DNA from: Brevibacillus fluminis
Lineage (GTDB): Bacteria; Bacillota; Bacilli; Brevibacillales; Brevibacillaceae
Reading direction: 5' to 3'
Length of the DNA: 64,000 bases
NCBI RefSeq assembly: GCF_003710825.1
Contig: NZ_RHHQ01000017.1
Coordinates: forward strand, 62,001-126,000
The notes beneath the pieces were generated by a model. That model did not search any database and had not been told where the DNA came from. It saw only the letters and a list, made by a program, of their open reading frames with translations. How positions within the stretch are numbered: position 1 is the first letter of the stretch; each line of letters opens with the position of its first letter. The position numbers and the translations under genes were made by a program. Positions 37,171-46,262 of this stretch are shown here, piece after piece.

Positions 37171-38484
37171 ATGCAAAGTATCCTGTATACCCACATTCAA
37201 GCCATCCTGGATGCTTCTCATGATGGAATTATCGCTGTCGACAAGAACGCAAATATTGTGTTGGTGAACAAAATCGCCATAGAGATTCTTGGTCTGCCTG
37301 ATAAAATCGTCGGCGAAAAGATTTCGAAATATATCCCCAATTCCGACATGTTGCGAATTCTCTCAACCGGAAAGCGCGAAATCGGGGATATCGCCACCGT
37401 CTTGAATCAACAAATCATCATCAACCGGTTGCCGATTATCGTCGAAGGTGAAATCATCGGAGCCATCTCCACCTTTAAAGAGATCACGGACATTCAAAAA
37501 ATCGAAATGCGTATCCGCAAAAAATTTCTAGAAAGCGGGCTGGAAGCGAAATACCGGCTGGAGGACATCGCAGGCGATTCTCCAGTCTTCACGGAAATCA
37601 AGGAGCTGGCGCGCAACTTTGCCCAAACGGATGCGACCGTGCTGATCCTGGGCGAATCGGGGACGGGAAAGGAGCTGTTCGCGCAAGGGATCCATTTGCA
37701 GAGCCAGCGGGTCAACGGACCGTTTGTGGCCGTCAACTGTGCGGCGCTTCCGGGCAACCTTTTGGAAAGCGAGCTATTCGGCTATGAAGACGGTGCGTTC
37801 ACTGGTGCTCGCAAGGGAGGGAAGCAGGGCTTATTCGAGCTTGCCCATGGCGGGACGATATTCCTCGATGAAATCGGAGAGATGTCGCTGCCGATCCAAG
37901 CGCTGCTCCTTCGGGTCCTTCAGGAAAAAAAGGTGCGTCGGATTGGCGGCGAAAAGATCTTTCCCGTAGATGTGCGCGTGCTGGCAGCGACCAACCGTGA
38001 TCTGGAGGAGCTGATCGAGGAAAAGCTGTTCCGATCGGACTTGTATTACCGGTTGAACGTGCTGACGCTGGAAATACCGCCGCTGCGGGAGCGTCTTACC
38101 GATATACCCGCACTTTGCACGAGCATCATCCACGAGTTCAACGACAAAACAAACAAGAAAGTAACGGGAGTCGACGCGCAAATCTATGAATTGTTCCAGC
38201 AGTACCATTGGCCTGGAAACGTTCGCGAGCTACGCAATGTGATCGAGCGGATGTTCCTGCTGGCCCAGGACAAAACGCTTGGGATCGCCGACGCCCAATT
38301 TTTCAAACGGAAAGCGGAGGCGACAAAATTGCGCGTGGCCATGCAGCGGGAGAAAAAGACGGTGCAGTCCGAAGAAGAGATGATTGCATCCGTACTGGAA
38401 CGTGTGCACGGAAATAAAACGGAGGCGGCCCGACTGCTGGGGATTGACCGGACAACCTTGTGGCGCAAATTAAAACGGAAGTAG
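37171..38484 (+). CDS. Sigma-54-dependent activator with PAS domain
   Basis: A 437-residue enhancer-binding protein. ATG 37171 (MQSILYTHIQAIL) follows GAGGGTG. Residues 8-110 form a PAS domain (LDASHDGIIAVDKNANIVLV), the probable sensor. The AAA+ domain spans about 125-365, with Walker A GESGTGKE (about 161-168), GAFTGA near 209, Walker B FLDEIGEM and WPGNVREL. A Fis-type helix-turn-helix ends the protein (NKTEAARLLGIDRTTLWRKL). It stands directly upstream of, and in the same direction as, the sigma-54 promoter at 38724, so it is the likely activator of the operon from 38780. Confidence 0.93.
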   Translation: MQSILYTHIQAILDASHDGIIAVDKNANIVLVNKIAIEILGLPDKIVGEKISKYIPNSDMLRILSTGKREIGDIATVLNQQIIINRLPIIVEGEIIGAISTFKEITDIQKIEMRIRKKFLESGLEAKYRLEDIAGDSPVFTEIKELARNFAQTDATVLILGESGTGKELFAQGIHLQSQRVNGPFVAVNCAALPGNLLESELFGYEDGAFTGARKGGKQGLFELAHGGTIFLDEIGEMSLPIQALLLRVLQEKKVRRIGGEKIFPVDVRVLAATNRDLEELIEEKLFRSDLYYRLNVLTLEIPPLRERLTDIPALCTSIIHEFNDKTNKKVTGVDAQIYELFQQYHWPGNVRELRNVIERMFLLAQDKTLGIADAQFFKRKAEATKLRVAMQREKKTVQSEEEMIASVLERVHGNKTEAARLLGIDRTTLWRKLKRK

Positions 38485-38520
38485 GCGAGTACAGCGTGCG
38501 TTTCCAATCGCGAGTGAGTG

Positions 38521-38607
38521 TTGCATTCATGTTGTGGAAGTTGCATGAATGTTGCACGTGTTGCAACGGTGATTACCTTGTTGCGGTCGCGTTGCAATGA
38601 TGTTGCA
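38521..38607 (+). promoter_or_regulatory. Cluster of TTGCA repeats, probable enhancer sites
   Basis: TTGCA occurs at 38521, 38541, 38552, 38561, 38592 and 38603 in 87 bases. It includes an inverted repeat CATTCATG (38524-38531)/CATGAATG (38544-38551). The cluster is 117-203 bases upstream of the sigma-54 promoter, the usual place for enhancer-binding sites. Confidence 0.65.
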
Positions 38608-38643
38608 TAATTACTGCAAAACCGTTTAGGAAACGCATGTTGC

Positions 38644-38659
38644 GTGGAAACGCTTACAA
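38644..38659 (+). promoter_or_regulatory. cre-like site (CcpA)
   Basis: GTGGAAACGCTTACAA matches the cre consensus WTGNAANCGNWNNCWW at all but the first position. It lies between the enhancer cluster and the sigma-54 promoter, where CcpA could impose glucose repression. Confidence 0.6.
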
Positions 38660-38723
38660 ACTGGCGAAAGAAAAACGGGTGAAATCACTGTGTTTTTGTC
38701 AAATTAATAAGAATTTTCTAAAT

Positions 38724-38739
38724 TGGCATCCTTCTTGCT
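38724..38739 (+). promoter_or_regulatory. Sigma-54 promoter of the dehydrogenase-ECF operon
   Basis: TGGCATCCTTCTTGCT fits the -24/-12 consensus, with GG (38725-38726) and GC (38737-38738) ten bases apart. It differs from the amiS promoter only in the spacer. The start point would be near 38750, 30 bases before the first gene. Confidence 0.9.
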
Positions 38740-38779
38740 ATTTAAAAAGAGCAACACCAGCCAAAAAGGGGATAGTCAC

Positions 38780-39850
38780 ATGAAACAATACGAGGTAGCG
38801 GTCATTGCAGGAGATGGAATCGGGCCGGAAGTGATGGCTGAAGGTTTGTCCATCTTACAAACGGTGGAAAAACTACATGGCGGTCTCTCCTTTGCCACTC
38901 GCTCGTATGAGTGGAACTGCAGCTATTATTTACAGCACGGGCGAATGATGCCGGCTGATGGACTCGAACAGCTCCGCGATCACGATGTGATTTTACTGGG
39001 TGCAATCGGTGCTCCAAGCGTTCCTGACCATGTCTCGGTTTGGGAGCTCATCCTGCCGATTCGCCGGGCATTCCAGCAATATGTGAATCTCCGTCCCGCC
39101 AAGCTTCTAAAAGGGTTGGACAGTCCACTTCGCTACAAAGGGCATGAAGAGCTTGATTTCGTCATCGTCCGGGAAAATACAGAGGGCGAATACTCCAATA
39201 TGGGCGGCAGATTGCACAGCGGTACGCCATATGAGCTGGCCGTTCAGAACAACGTGTTTACCCGCTTCGGTATCGAACGGATCGTACGCTATGCGATGGG
39301 GCTAGCGGAATCGATGGGCCGCAAACGGGTGACGGCTGCAACAAAATCCAATGGAATCAACTACTCCATGCCGTTCTGGGATGAAGTGGTGCGGGACGTG
39401 CACAAGGAATATCCCGAGGTTGACCTGTCGCTTTGTCATATTGACGCGTTGGCCGCTTATTTTATTAGTAGACCTGAGAGCTTCGACGTTGTTGTCGCTA
39501 GCAACCTGTTCGGCGATATTTTGACGGATCTCGGCGCCGCGATCGTCGGCGGTTTGGGGCTCGCGCCATCCGGCAACATCAATCCGGAGCGAGAGTATCC
39601 GTCGATGTTCGAACCGATACATGGCTCCGCTCCCGATATCGCAGGCAAAAACATCGCCAATCCGATCGCGACGATTTGGAGCATCAGCATGATGATGAAC
39701 CATCTCGGCTACCGTGATCTGGGCAAGCTGATTCTCGATGCCATCGAGGATGTGCTGGTGGAAGGGAAGGTGCGCACCCCTGATATCGGCGGGCGGGCAA
39801 CGACACAAGAGCTTGGTAACGCGATCAACGAAAAATTATTGGCACATGCC
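38780..39850 (+). CDS. Beta-decarboxylating dehydrogenase, D-malate/tartrate type
   Basis: A 356-residue member of the isocitrate/isopropylmalate dehydrogenase family. ATG 38780 (MKQYEVAVIAGDGIGPEVM) follows AAAAGGGG. The family signature NLFGDILTDLGAAIVGGLGL starts at residue 242. The segment VRENTEGEYSNMGGRLHSGT and lack of the LeuB-specific region point to the D-malate/tartrate dehydrogenase subgroup, which oxidises 2-hydroxy acids with a neighbouring carboxylate and releases CO2. No leuA, C or D gene lies nearby. First gene after the sigma-54 promoter; in the proposed pathway it would be dimethylmalate dehydrogenase, giving 2-oxoisovalerate. Confidence 0.9.
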
Positions 39851-39872
39851 TAATTTATAGGAGGGGATTCGC

Positions 39873-41315
39873 ATGGATACACACATGAACGCTGCTGTCA
39901 AAACTTATGGCCTCTACTTGGGCGGTGAATGGCTGACGACTGCCGATACCATTCCGGTGACACACAAATACACCGGTAACGTGATCGCACATATTTCCCG
40001 TGCACAACAAAAGCATGTCACCGATGCGGTCACATTGGCGGAGAAGACATTCAAAGCGTCTAAGCTGACTCCGTTTGACCGATACAGCATTTTATTGAAA
40101 GCGGCCGTCCTAACGGAAATCCGCCGCGAGGAGCTGGAGCTGTCGCTCGCCCGCGAAGTCGGCAAAACGCTGAAGGACGCGAAAGGCGAGATCGATCGAG
40201 TGATCAATACGCTGCGCCTATCCGCGGAGGAAGCGAAACGGATTAGCGGTGAAATGGTGCCGCTGCACGCGACGCCAGGATCGGAAAATCGGCTCGGCTT
40301 TGCGATCCGCGTGCCAAAAGGGGTCATCGGCGCGATCACGCCGTTTAACTATCCACTACTGTTGAGCACGCACAAGGTCGCGCCAGCCATCGCAGCGGGC
40401 AACACCGTCGTGCTTAAGCCGGCTACCTCGACGCCGATCTCCTCGTTCCAGCTTGTAGAGATTTTGGAAGAGGCCGGTCTGCCAAAAGGGCATATTAACA
40501 TCGTGACAGGAGCGGGCAGCGAGGTTGGTGATTGGATGCTCGCAGATGAGCGGATTGCCATGTACACGTTCACTGGCTCCGCAGAGGTTGGTAAGCGAAT
40601 CAAGGAGCGAAGCGGCTTGCGCCCCGTCTCACTCGAGCTTGGGAATAACTCACCGAATATCGTGCACAACGACGCAGATCTGGAGCAAGCAGCCAAAATC
40701 ATTTCGACCCGCAGCTTCCATAATGCCGGGCAAGCGTGCATCGCGGTTCAGCGGATCTTGGTACAGGAAGACGTTGTGGCTGAATTTACAGAAAAGTATT
40801 TAGATTTCGTCAATGGACTTGTCGTCGGTGATCCGGAAAACTCGTCTACAGATGTGGGACCGATGATCAATGAAAAGGAAGCAATCCGCACTGAGCAGTG
40901 GATAGAGGAAGCGGTCGCGCAGGGAGCGAAAATTTTATGTGGCGGAAAACGCGCAGGGGCGGTAATATATCCTACTGTACTGTCCGAAACGACGCCCGAG
41001 ATGAAAGTGAACTGCATGGAAGTGTTTGCACCGGTGGTCACGATCATTCCTTACAAAACGATTGACGAGGCGTTTGACATTTCCAATCGCTCCAGCTACG
41101 GCCTGCAAGCCGGGATTTTCACCACCAATCTGCAGATCGCTTTCCAGGCGGCTCGCACACTCGAATACGGAGGCGTCATCATCAATGACGTGTCGACCTA
41201 TCGCAACGATGTGATGCCGTACGGCGGTGTGAAAAACAGCGGACTCGGCAAGGAAGGCCCGCGCTATGCCATCGAAGAAATGACCGAACTGCGCATGGTC
41301 GTCGTAAATCTGTAG
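39873..41315 (+). CDS. NAD(P)-dependent aldehyde dehydrogenase
   Basis: A 480-residue ALDH-superfamily enzyme. The catalytic Cys289 is in NAGQACIAVQ and the general base Glu255 in VSLELGNNSP; the NAD-binding turn TFTGSAEVGKRI is intact. AGGAGGGG precedes ATG 39873. The Asn-Asn-Ser after the catalytic Glu is a variant of the usual Gly-Gly-Lys, typical of a subgroup acting on short acidic or branched aldehydes such as lactaldehyde or sulfoacetaldehyde. It lies 20 bases after the dehydrogenase and 20 before the SDR. In the proposed pathway it would oxidise dehydropantoate to dimethylmalate. Confidence 0.93.
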   Translation: MDTHMNAAVKTYGLYLGGEWLTTADTIPVTHKYTGNVIAHISRAQQKHVTDAVTLAEKTFKASKLTPFDRYSILLKAAVLTEIRREELELSLAREVGKTLKDAKGEIDRVINTLRLSAEEAKRISGEMVPLHATPGSENRLGFAIRVPKGVIGAITPFNYPLLLSTHKVAPAIAAGNTVVLKPATSTPISSFQLVEILEEAGLPKGHINIVTGAGSEVGDWMLADERIAMYTFTGSAEVGKRIKERSGLRPVSLELGNNSPNIVHNDADLEQAAKIISTRSFHNAGQACIAVQRILVQEDVVAEFTEKYLDFVNGLVVGDPENSSTDVGPMINEKEAIRTEQWIEEAVAQGAKILCGGKRAGAVIYPTVLSETTPEMKVNCMEVFAPVVTIIPYKTIDEAFDISNRSSYGLQAGIFTTNLQIAFQAARTLEYGGVIINDVSTYRNDVMPYGGVKNSGLGKEGPRYAIEEMTELRMVVVNL

Positions 41316-41335
41316 AGACGGGAGAGGACGTACGA

Positions 41336-42094
41336 ATGCTCTTACAAGACAAAGTTGCGATCATAACCGGCGGAGGCTCAGGAATGGGCAAAGCCATGTG
41401 CCAATTGTTTTCACGTCAAGGAGCGAAGGTGGTTGTCGCCGATCTGAATGCCGAGGCGGCTGAAGCGACACGCCAGGAGCTGCCGGGCGATGCGCTCGCG
41501 GTTGCCGTTAATGTCGCGGATGAAGCGATGGTTCGCAATCTGGTGGAAGAAACGGTCCGCGTGTTCGGACGTGTCGATATTCTGGCGAACAATGCGGGTG
41601 TACCGATGTCTTTTTTGCCCATTGAGGAATTGACGGTTGAGAGATGGGATACGATCATGAATGTAAACACCAAGTCCATTTTTTTGACCAGCAAATATGT
41701 GGTACCGATTATGAAACAGCAAGGCGGCGGCGTGATTCTCAACACCGCGTCGATCGCGTCCATTCGCGCGCGTCCGGGCCTGCATGCGTACTGCGCGTCC
41801 AAAGGCGCTGCCGTCATCTTAAGCAAGGCGCTGGCGATTGAGCTCGCCCCTTACAAAATTCGCGTCAATGCGATCAATCCGGGTCCTGCTGACACGCCGA
41901 TGCTGAGCAAGTTCATGAATGGCGATCAGGCGGACATCGAACGTGATACGAAAGAAATCTTTATCGATAGCGTGCCACTGGGCAGCTTGATTTCGCCTGA
42001 AGACATCGCCAATGCTGCTCTCTACCTAGCAAGCGATATGGGAAAAATGGTCACAGGTGAAGTGTTGAATGTTGATGGAGGACGGGGGATTTAA
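41336..42094 (+). CDS. Short-chain dehydrogenase/reductase
   Basis: A 252-residue classical SDR. The cofactor motif is TGGGSGMGKA (residues 11-20), with Asp36 after strand 2 favouring NAD over NADP. NNAG is at 85-88 and the catalytic Ser139, Tyr152 and Lys156 are all present. The C-terminus GEVLNVDGGRGI is usual. It oxidises an alcohol or reduces a ketone. In the proposed pathway it would be pantoate 4-dehydrogenase, turning the primary alcohol of pantoate into an aldehyde. It is followed after one base by the ECF ATPase gene, so it is co-transcribed with the transporter. Confidence 0.94.
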   Translation: MLLQDKVAIITGGGSGMGKAMCQLFSRQGAKVVVADLNAEAAEATRQELPGDALAVAVNVADEAMVRNLVEETVRVFGRVDILANNAGVPMSFLPIEELTVERWDTIMNVNTKSIFLTSKYVVPIMKQQGGGVILNTASIASIRARPGLHAYCASKGAAVILSKALAIELAPYKIRVNAINPGPADTPMLSKFMNGDQADIERDTKEIFIDSVPLGSLISPEDIANAALYLASDMGKMVTGEVLNVDGGRGI

Positions 42095-42095
42095 T

Positions 42096-42956
42096 ATGAC
42101 ACAAACACCGCTCATTCGGGTCGAAGGTGTCTCCTTTGGCTATACGGTGAATCAGTCGACAACCATTCCTGTGTTGAAGGATGTTTCCTTTCAGGTGAAT
42201 CCAGGTGAATACTTGGCGATCATCGGACATAACGGATCGGGCAAATCGACGCTTTCCAAGCATTTAAACGGCATTTTGACACCGCAGAGCGGGGATGTTT
42301 GGGTCGGGGAATACAATACGCGAGATCGCGCACAGCGCAAGGCGATCCGTCAAAAGGTCGGGATGGTGTTCCAGCATCCCGATAACCAGATCGTCGGTAC
42401 GATTGTGGAAGATGATGTGGCGTTTGGCCTTGAAAACATCGGCGTTCCTGCGGAAGAGATGAAAGAGCGGATCGATTATGCACTCAACGCGGTCGGAATG
42501 GAGAAGTTCCGCAAAAGGCCGCCTCACCATCTCTCCGGTGGACAGAAGCAGCGTATCGCCATCGCGGGGATCATCGCGATGATGCCGCAGGTGCTGGTGC
42601 TTGACGAAGCGACAAGCATGCTCGATACGTACGGACGCCATGACATTTTGACAGTTGTTGATTCGCTACATGAAAAAGGCATGGCGATCGTCACCGTCAC
42701 CCATCATATGACAGAGGTAACGAAAGCAGACCGCGTCATCGTGATGGAAAAAGGGGAAATTGTGATGGAAGGTACACCTCGGGACGTGTTCCTGCGGCAA
42801 AAAGAGCTGGGGGAGCTGCACCTCGACGTGCCGGATGCTAGCAAAATCGCTGCGCTGATTAACCAATCGTTCCCTGCTTTCGCACCGAATGTCATTACGA
42901 AGAGCGAGCTGATCGATGAAGTGAAGCGCGTCGGGACAGGGGTGGTTCATTCATGA
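42096..42956 (+). CDS. ecfA1: ECF transporter ATPase 1
   Basis: A 286-residue ABC ATPase of energy-coupling-factor transporters. ATG 42096 (MTQTPLIRVEGVSFGY) directly follows the SDR stop codon. Walker A is GHNGSGKS (about residues 49-56), followed by the ECF-type Q-loop VGMVFQHPDNQIVG. The signature LSGGQKQRIAIAG and Walker B VLVLDEATSML are intact. It pairs with the next ATPase and the T and S subunits below, making a complete dedicated ECF importer rather than a shared module near rpsI/rplM, where Bacillales usually keep their general one. Confidence 0.95.
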   Translation: MTQTPLIRVEGVSFGYTVNQSTTIPVLKDVSFQVNPGEYLAIIGHNGSGKSTLSKHLNGILTPQSGDVWVGEYNTRDRAQRKAIRQKVGMVFQHPDNQIVGTIVEDDVAFGLENIGVPAEEMKERIDYALNAVGMEKFRKRPPHHLSGGQKQRIAIAGIIAMMPQVLVLDEATSMLDTYGRHDILTVVDSLHEKGMAIVTVTHHMTEVTKADRVIVMEKGEIVMEGTPRDVFLRQKELGELHLDVPDASKIAALINQSFPAFAPNVITKSELIDEVKRVGTGVVHS

Positions 42957-43819
42957 GCGCTATTCTTTCGGTAAAAAACCTGACCCATATTTATATGAAG
43001 GGAACGCCTCTTCAGCACCAGGCGCTGTTTGGCGTCGATGTCGAGGTGAACGAAGGCGAGTGCATCGCGATCATCGGCCATACCGGCTGCGGGAAATCCA
43101 CACTTATTCAGCATTTTAACGGGCTGCAGCTACCGCAGGGCGGGAGCGTCGTCATCGATGGAGTGGATTTGTCCAAGCCGAAGCTTGATGTCAAAAGTCT
43201 GAGACGAAAAGTCGGGCTTGTTTTCCAAAATCCGGAAGACCAGATTTTTGAAAAGATCATCGGGGATGATATCGCCTACGGTCCCTTGAAGATGGGGCTG
43301 CCAATGAAGGAAGTCGTCTCCCGCGTACGGTGGGCGATGGATATGGTCGGTCTTGATTTTGAAGAAATGAAAGACCGCGTCACGTTTGCTTTAAGCGGCG
43401 GCCAAAAACGAAAAGTAGCGTTAGCTGGCATATTGGCGCTCAAACCCAAGATCATCGTGTTGGATGAGCCTACCGCAGGGCTTGACCCGTATTCGCGCAA
43501 CGAGCTGTTGGCGCGGATCAAGCGGCTGAACAAGGAAGAAAAGGTGACGGTCATTTTCGTCTCACACAATATGGAGGAAGTCGCGTTCATGGCGGATCGC
43601 GTTTACGTCATGGCGGGCGGAAAAGTCGTGCACAGCGGCACACCGCGAGAAATTTTCAGCAACAAAGCATTGATGCGCGAACACCATATCGGCATGCCTG
43701 AATCTGTGGAGATTTTACATGAGCTGCAGGATCAAGGCTATGCGGTGAAAACGGGCTCGTTCGAAGTGCACGAGGCTGCGCGCGAAATACTATCGATCTT
43801 ACCAACGGCGAAGGGGTGA
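42953..43819 (+). CDS. ecfA2: ECF transporter ATPase 2
   Basis: A 288-residue partner ATPase overlapping the previous gene by four bases (ATGA). Walker A is GHTGCGKS, the Q-loop reads VGLVFQNPEDQIFE, and the signature is the variant LSGGQKRKVALAG; Walker B is IIVLDEPTAGLD. EcfA1 and EcfA2 form the heterodimer that drives vitamin uptake. The tight overlap suggests translational coupling. Confidence 0.95.
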   Translation: MSAILSVKNLTHIYMKGTPLQHQALFGVDVEVNEGECIAIIGHTGCGKSTLIQHFNGLQLPQGGSVVIDGVDLSKPKLDVKSLRRKVGLVFQNPEDQIFEKIIGDDIAYGPLKMGLPMKEVVSRVRWAMDMVGLDFEEMKDRVTFALSGGQKRKVALAGILALKPKIIVLDEPTAGLDPYSRNELLARIKRLNKEEKVTVIFVSHNMEEVAFMADRVYVMAGGKVVHSGTPREIFSNKALMREHHIGMPESVEILHELQDQGYAVKTGSFEVHEAAREILSILPTAKG

Positions 43820-43824
43820 GGCAG

Positions 43825-44667
43825 ATGTCGGCAGAATTCGAATTGACACGTAACATTACGATCGGCCAGTACATCCCGACCGGGTCGTTCATCCATCGTC
43901 TCGATCCGCGCTTCAAGTTGGCCGCGTTTACTATCCTGATCATCGCGATCGCCATTTGCGAATCGTATTTGGGCAATCTGTTGGCGCTTGCGTTTTGCAC
44001 GTACTTATTTTATGCGTCCAAAATCCCGATCAGCTACGGATTGTCCGGGTTGAAGCCGGCGATTCCGTTCATCATCATCCTGGCAATGATGCAGCTATTG
44101 TTTATGGGGGAAGCGGTTACAGCCAACAAAATTTATTTACAATATGGCATCATCAAAATTTCCGATACAAGCATCCGTCTTGTCATTGTATCTACCTTGC
44201 GCTTTGTAGAAGTGATTTTCTTGTCCAGCGTACTGACGCTCAGTACTTCAACAACCGAAATCACACACGGGATGGAACGTCTCTTGGGACCGTTGGAAAA
44301 AATCAAATTTCCGGTTCACGCGTTCTCGCTTGTCATTACGATCGCGATCCGCTTCGTTCCGACCTTTGCGATGGAAATGGAGAAGCTGATGAAGGCGCAA
44401 GCGTCGCGCGGGGCTGACTTTGGCACAGGCCAGTGGTGGCAAATCGTAAAGCGCACGAAGGACACCTTTCCGATCATCATTCCGCTGTTTAACGTGGCGC
44501 TCGCCCGCGCGGAAGATCTGGTGCTTGCGATGGAAGCTCGGTGCTACGTGCCTGGCGAAAACCGTACCAAATATGTTCGGTACAAAGCGAATGCGACAGA
44601 CATGTTGGTACTGCTCGCAAGCATTGCAATCGCGGCTGTATTGCTTTGGTATCCTTATCCGTTTTAA
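43825..44667 (+). CDS. ecfT: ECF transporter transmembrane protein T
   Basis: A 280-residue membrane protein starting MSAEFELTRNITIGQYIPTGS at ATG 43825, after AAGGGGTGAGG; a GTG nine bases upstream is less well spaced. The N-terminal SFIHRLDPRFKL is typical of EcfT. Two coupling-helix motifs of the Ala-Arg-Gly type occur, AQASRGADFG and AMEARCYVPG; the second has ARC in place of ARG, a mild deviation. It links the ATPases to the substrate-binding S protein encoded next. Confidence 0.93.
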   Translation: MSAEFELTRNITIGQYIPTGSFIHRLDPRFKLAAFTILIIAIAICESYLGNLLALAFCTYLFYASKIPISYGLSGLKPAIPFIIILAMMQLLFMGEAVTANKIYLQYGIIKISDTSIRLVIVSTLRFVEVIFLSSVLTLSTSTTEITHGMERLLGPLEKIKFPVHAFSLVITIAIRFVPTFAMEMEKLMKAQASRGADFGTGQWWQIVKRTKDTFPIIIPLFNVALARAEDLVLAMEARCYVPGENRTKYVRYKANATDMLVLLASIAIAAVLLWYPYPF

Positions 44668-44714
44668 GCGGGATACTGAGGTATACACATAAAAAATAAT
44701 AAGGAGGAGTCAAG

Positions 44715-45269
44715 ATGGAAAAAGGCTTAACCGTACGTAAAATCGTGATCGCGGGCGTGCTCGGCGCGATTGCGATCTTGCTCGGGGTAACCCGCCTCGG
44801 CTACATCCCTGTGCCGACTGCAGCAGGCAATGCGACCATCATGCATATTCCAGCTGTCATCGGTGGAATTATGGAAGGCCCGTTGGTCGGTTTGTTGATT
44901 GGACTTATTTTTGGTGTATCTTCTTTCTTTAACGCAACGGTGCCTTTGTTCAAAGACCCGCTGGTTGCTATTTTACCGCGTCTTTTCATAGGTGTTGTGG
45001 CATTTCTCGTATATGTTGGTTTGCGCAGAGTCAATCAGTATGTGGCGATTGGGGTAGCAGGCTTTTTTGGTTCGATGACAAATACCATTCTTGTGTTGGG
45101 GATGGCTGTTGCACGCGGCTATATGCCGGCTGACGTCGCAATCGGCGTAGCAGTTGCCAACGGCCTGCCGGAGGCGGTAGTTGGTGTCATCGTTACGCTC
45201 GCGGTTGTAGCTGCATGGATGAAAATCGGTTCCGGGCGCAAACGCTCGAAAATTTCGGGTGACATGTAA
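44715..45269 (+). CDS. ECF transporter substrate-binding protein S
   Basis: A 184-residue membrane protein with six predicted helices, AAGGAGG before ATG 44715. The segments NATIMHIPAVIGGIMEGPLV and LIFGVSSFFNATVPLFKDPL, then PRLFIGVVAFLVY, follow the general ECF S-component family that includes pantothenate (PanT) and hydroxymethylpyrimidine binders. The N-terminal TVRKIVIAGVLGAIAILLG carries the Ala-rich helix 1 that contacts EcfT. Substrate is not fixed by sequence; pantothenate is proposed from the pathway context. It ends on the first base of the next gene's ATG. Confidence 0.92.
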   Translation: MEKGLTVRKIVIAGVLGAIAILLGVTRLGYIPVPTAAGNATIMHIPAVIGGIMEGPLVGLLIGLIFGVSSFFNATVPLFKDPLVAILPRLFIGVVAFLVYVGLRRVNQYVAIGVAGFFGSMTNTILVLGMAVARGYMPADVAIGVAVANGLPEAVVGVIVTLAVVAAWMKIGSGRKRSKISGDM

Positions 45270-46237
45270 TGGCGCTTACTGGAACGATTGTAGATGTGAA
45301 AGGCATTAAAGTAGGACAGGTGCAGAACGAAGAAGCGCTGACGGGCTGCACCGTCCTTCTCATGGAGGAGGGAGCCGTGTGCGGAGTTGACGTGCGCGGC
45401 TCGGCTCCCGGGACAAGGGAGACGGATTTGCTCGATCCGAGCAACTTGGTTGAGCAAGTACATGCGATCGTCTTGACGGGCGGCAGCGCGTTTGGCCTTG
45501 ATTCCGCTTCAGGGGTTATGAAGTATTTGGAGGAGCACGGCATCGGACTAGATACCGGCTTTGCCACAGTGCCAATCGTACCGGCAGCCTGTTTGTTCGA
45601 TTTGCCGCTTGGGAACCCGAAAGTGCGACCGGATCAGGAGATGGGCTACTTGGCAGCTTCGATAGCATCTGTGGATAAAGTCGAGCAAGGAAATGTTGGC
45701 GCGGGAACCGGCGCATCGGTCGGGAAAATGTGTGGCTTTGCTCATGCGATGAAAGGCGGGCTCGGCTCGGTTGCGCGCGTTTATCCGAATGGATTGGTCA
45801 TTGGTGCAATCGTTGCGGTGAATGCAGTAGGCGAAGTGCGCGATATGCATACGGGCGATGTGCTCGCAGGAGCGCTTGATGAAACTGGTAAGTTTCAAAA
45901 TATTCTAACGTCTGTTATGGGGGACGGCTTCACACCGATCCCGAGCGGGACGAATACCACGATCGGCGTGGTTGCGAGCAACGCTAAGCTGACTAAGGCG
46001 CAAGCGAAAAAAGTCGCGCAAATGAGCCATAACGGGTTTGCCCGCACGATTTATCCGGTGCATACGATGTACGATGGCGACACGATATTTGCTATCGGCA
46101 CGGGCGAGATCGAGGCGAGTGTCGATTTGATCGGAACGCTTTCGGCAGATGTGCTCGCCGAGGCTGTGATGGAAGCGATCAAGCATGCGGAAGGTGCAGG
46201 CGGACTGCCGTCCTATCGCGACAGAAAACAAGCATAG
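45269..46237 (+). CDS. P1 family (DmpA-type) amidase/aminopeptidase
   Basis: A 322-residue enzyme of peptidase family S58/P1, which self-cleaves to expose an N-terminal nucleophile. The cut site motif is GTNTTIGVV, with Asn229-Thr230 the probable scissile pair and Thr230 the nucleophile. Upstream landmarks are VDVRGSAPGTRETDLLDP and VLTGGSAFGLDSASGV. Relatives include DmpA, beta-peptidyl aminopeptidases that free beta-alanine from peptides, and NylC. An enzyme that cuts amides of beta-amino acids suits hydrolysis of pantothenate (pantoyl-beta-alanine). The start overlaps the S-component stop by one base. No signal peptide. Confidence 0.92.
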   Translation: MALTGTIVDVKGIKVGQVQNEEALTGCTVLLMEEGAVCGVDVRGSAPGTRETDLLDPSNLVEQVHAIVLTGGSAFGLDSASGVMKYLEEHGIGLDTGFATVPIVPAACLFDLPLGNPKVRPDQEMGYLAASIASVDKVEQGNVGAGTGASVGKMCGFAHAMKGGLGSVARVYPNGLVIGAIVAVNAVGEVRDMHTGDVLAGALDETGKFQNILTSVMGDGFTPIPSGTNTTIGVVASNAKLTKAQAKKVAQMSHNGFARTIYPVHTMYDGDTIFAIGTGEIEASVDLIGTLSADVLAEAVMEAIKHAEGAGGLPSYRDRKQA

Positions 46238-46262
46238 AGCCAGTGAAAAGGGGAGAGGAAAA

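Noticed and set aside
38521..38644. Short repeats as a CRISPR array or minisatellite
   Set aside because: TTGCA units are five bases with irregular spacing, fitting regulator sites rather than a repeat-spacer array.
38780..39850. leuB (3-isopropylmalate dehydrogenase) of leucine biosynthesis
   Set aside because: No leuA, leuC or leuD nearby, sigma-54 promoter and catabolic neighbours, and subgroup motifs closer to D-malate/tartrate dehydrogenase.
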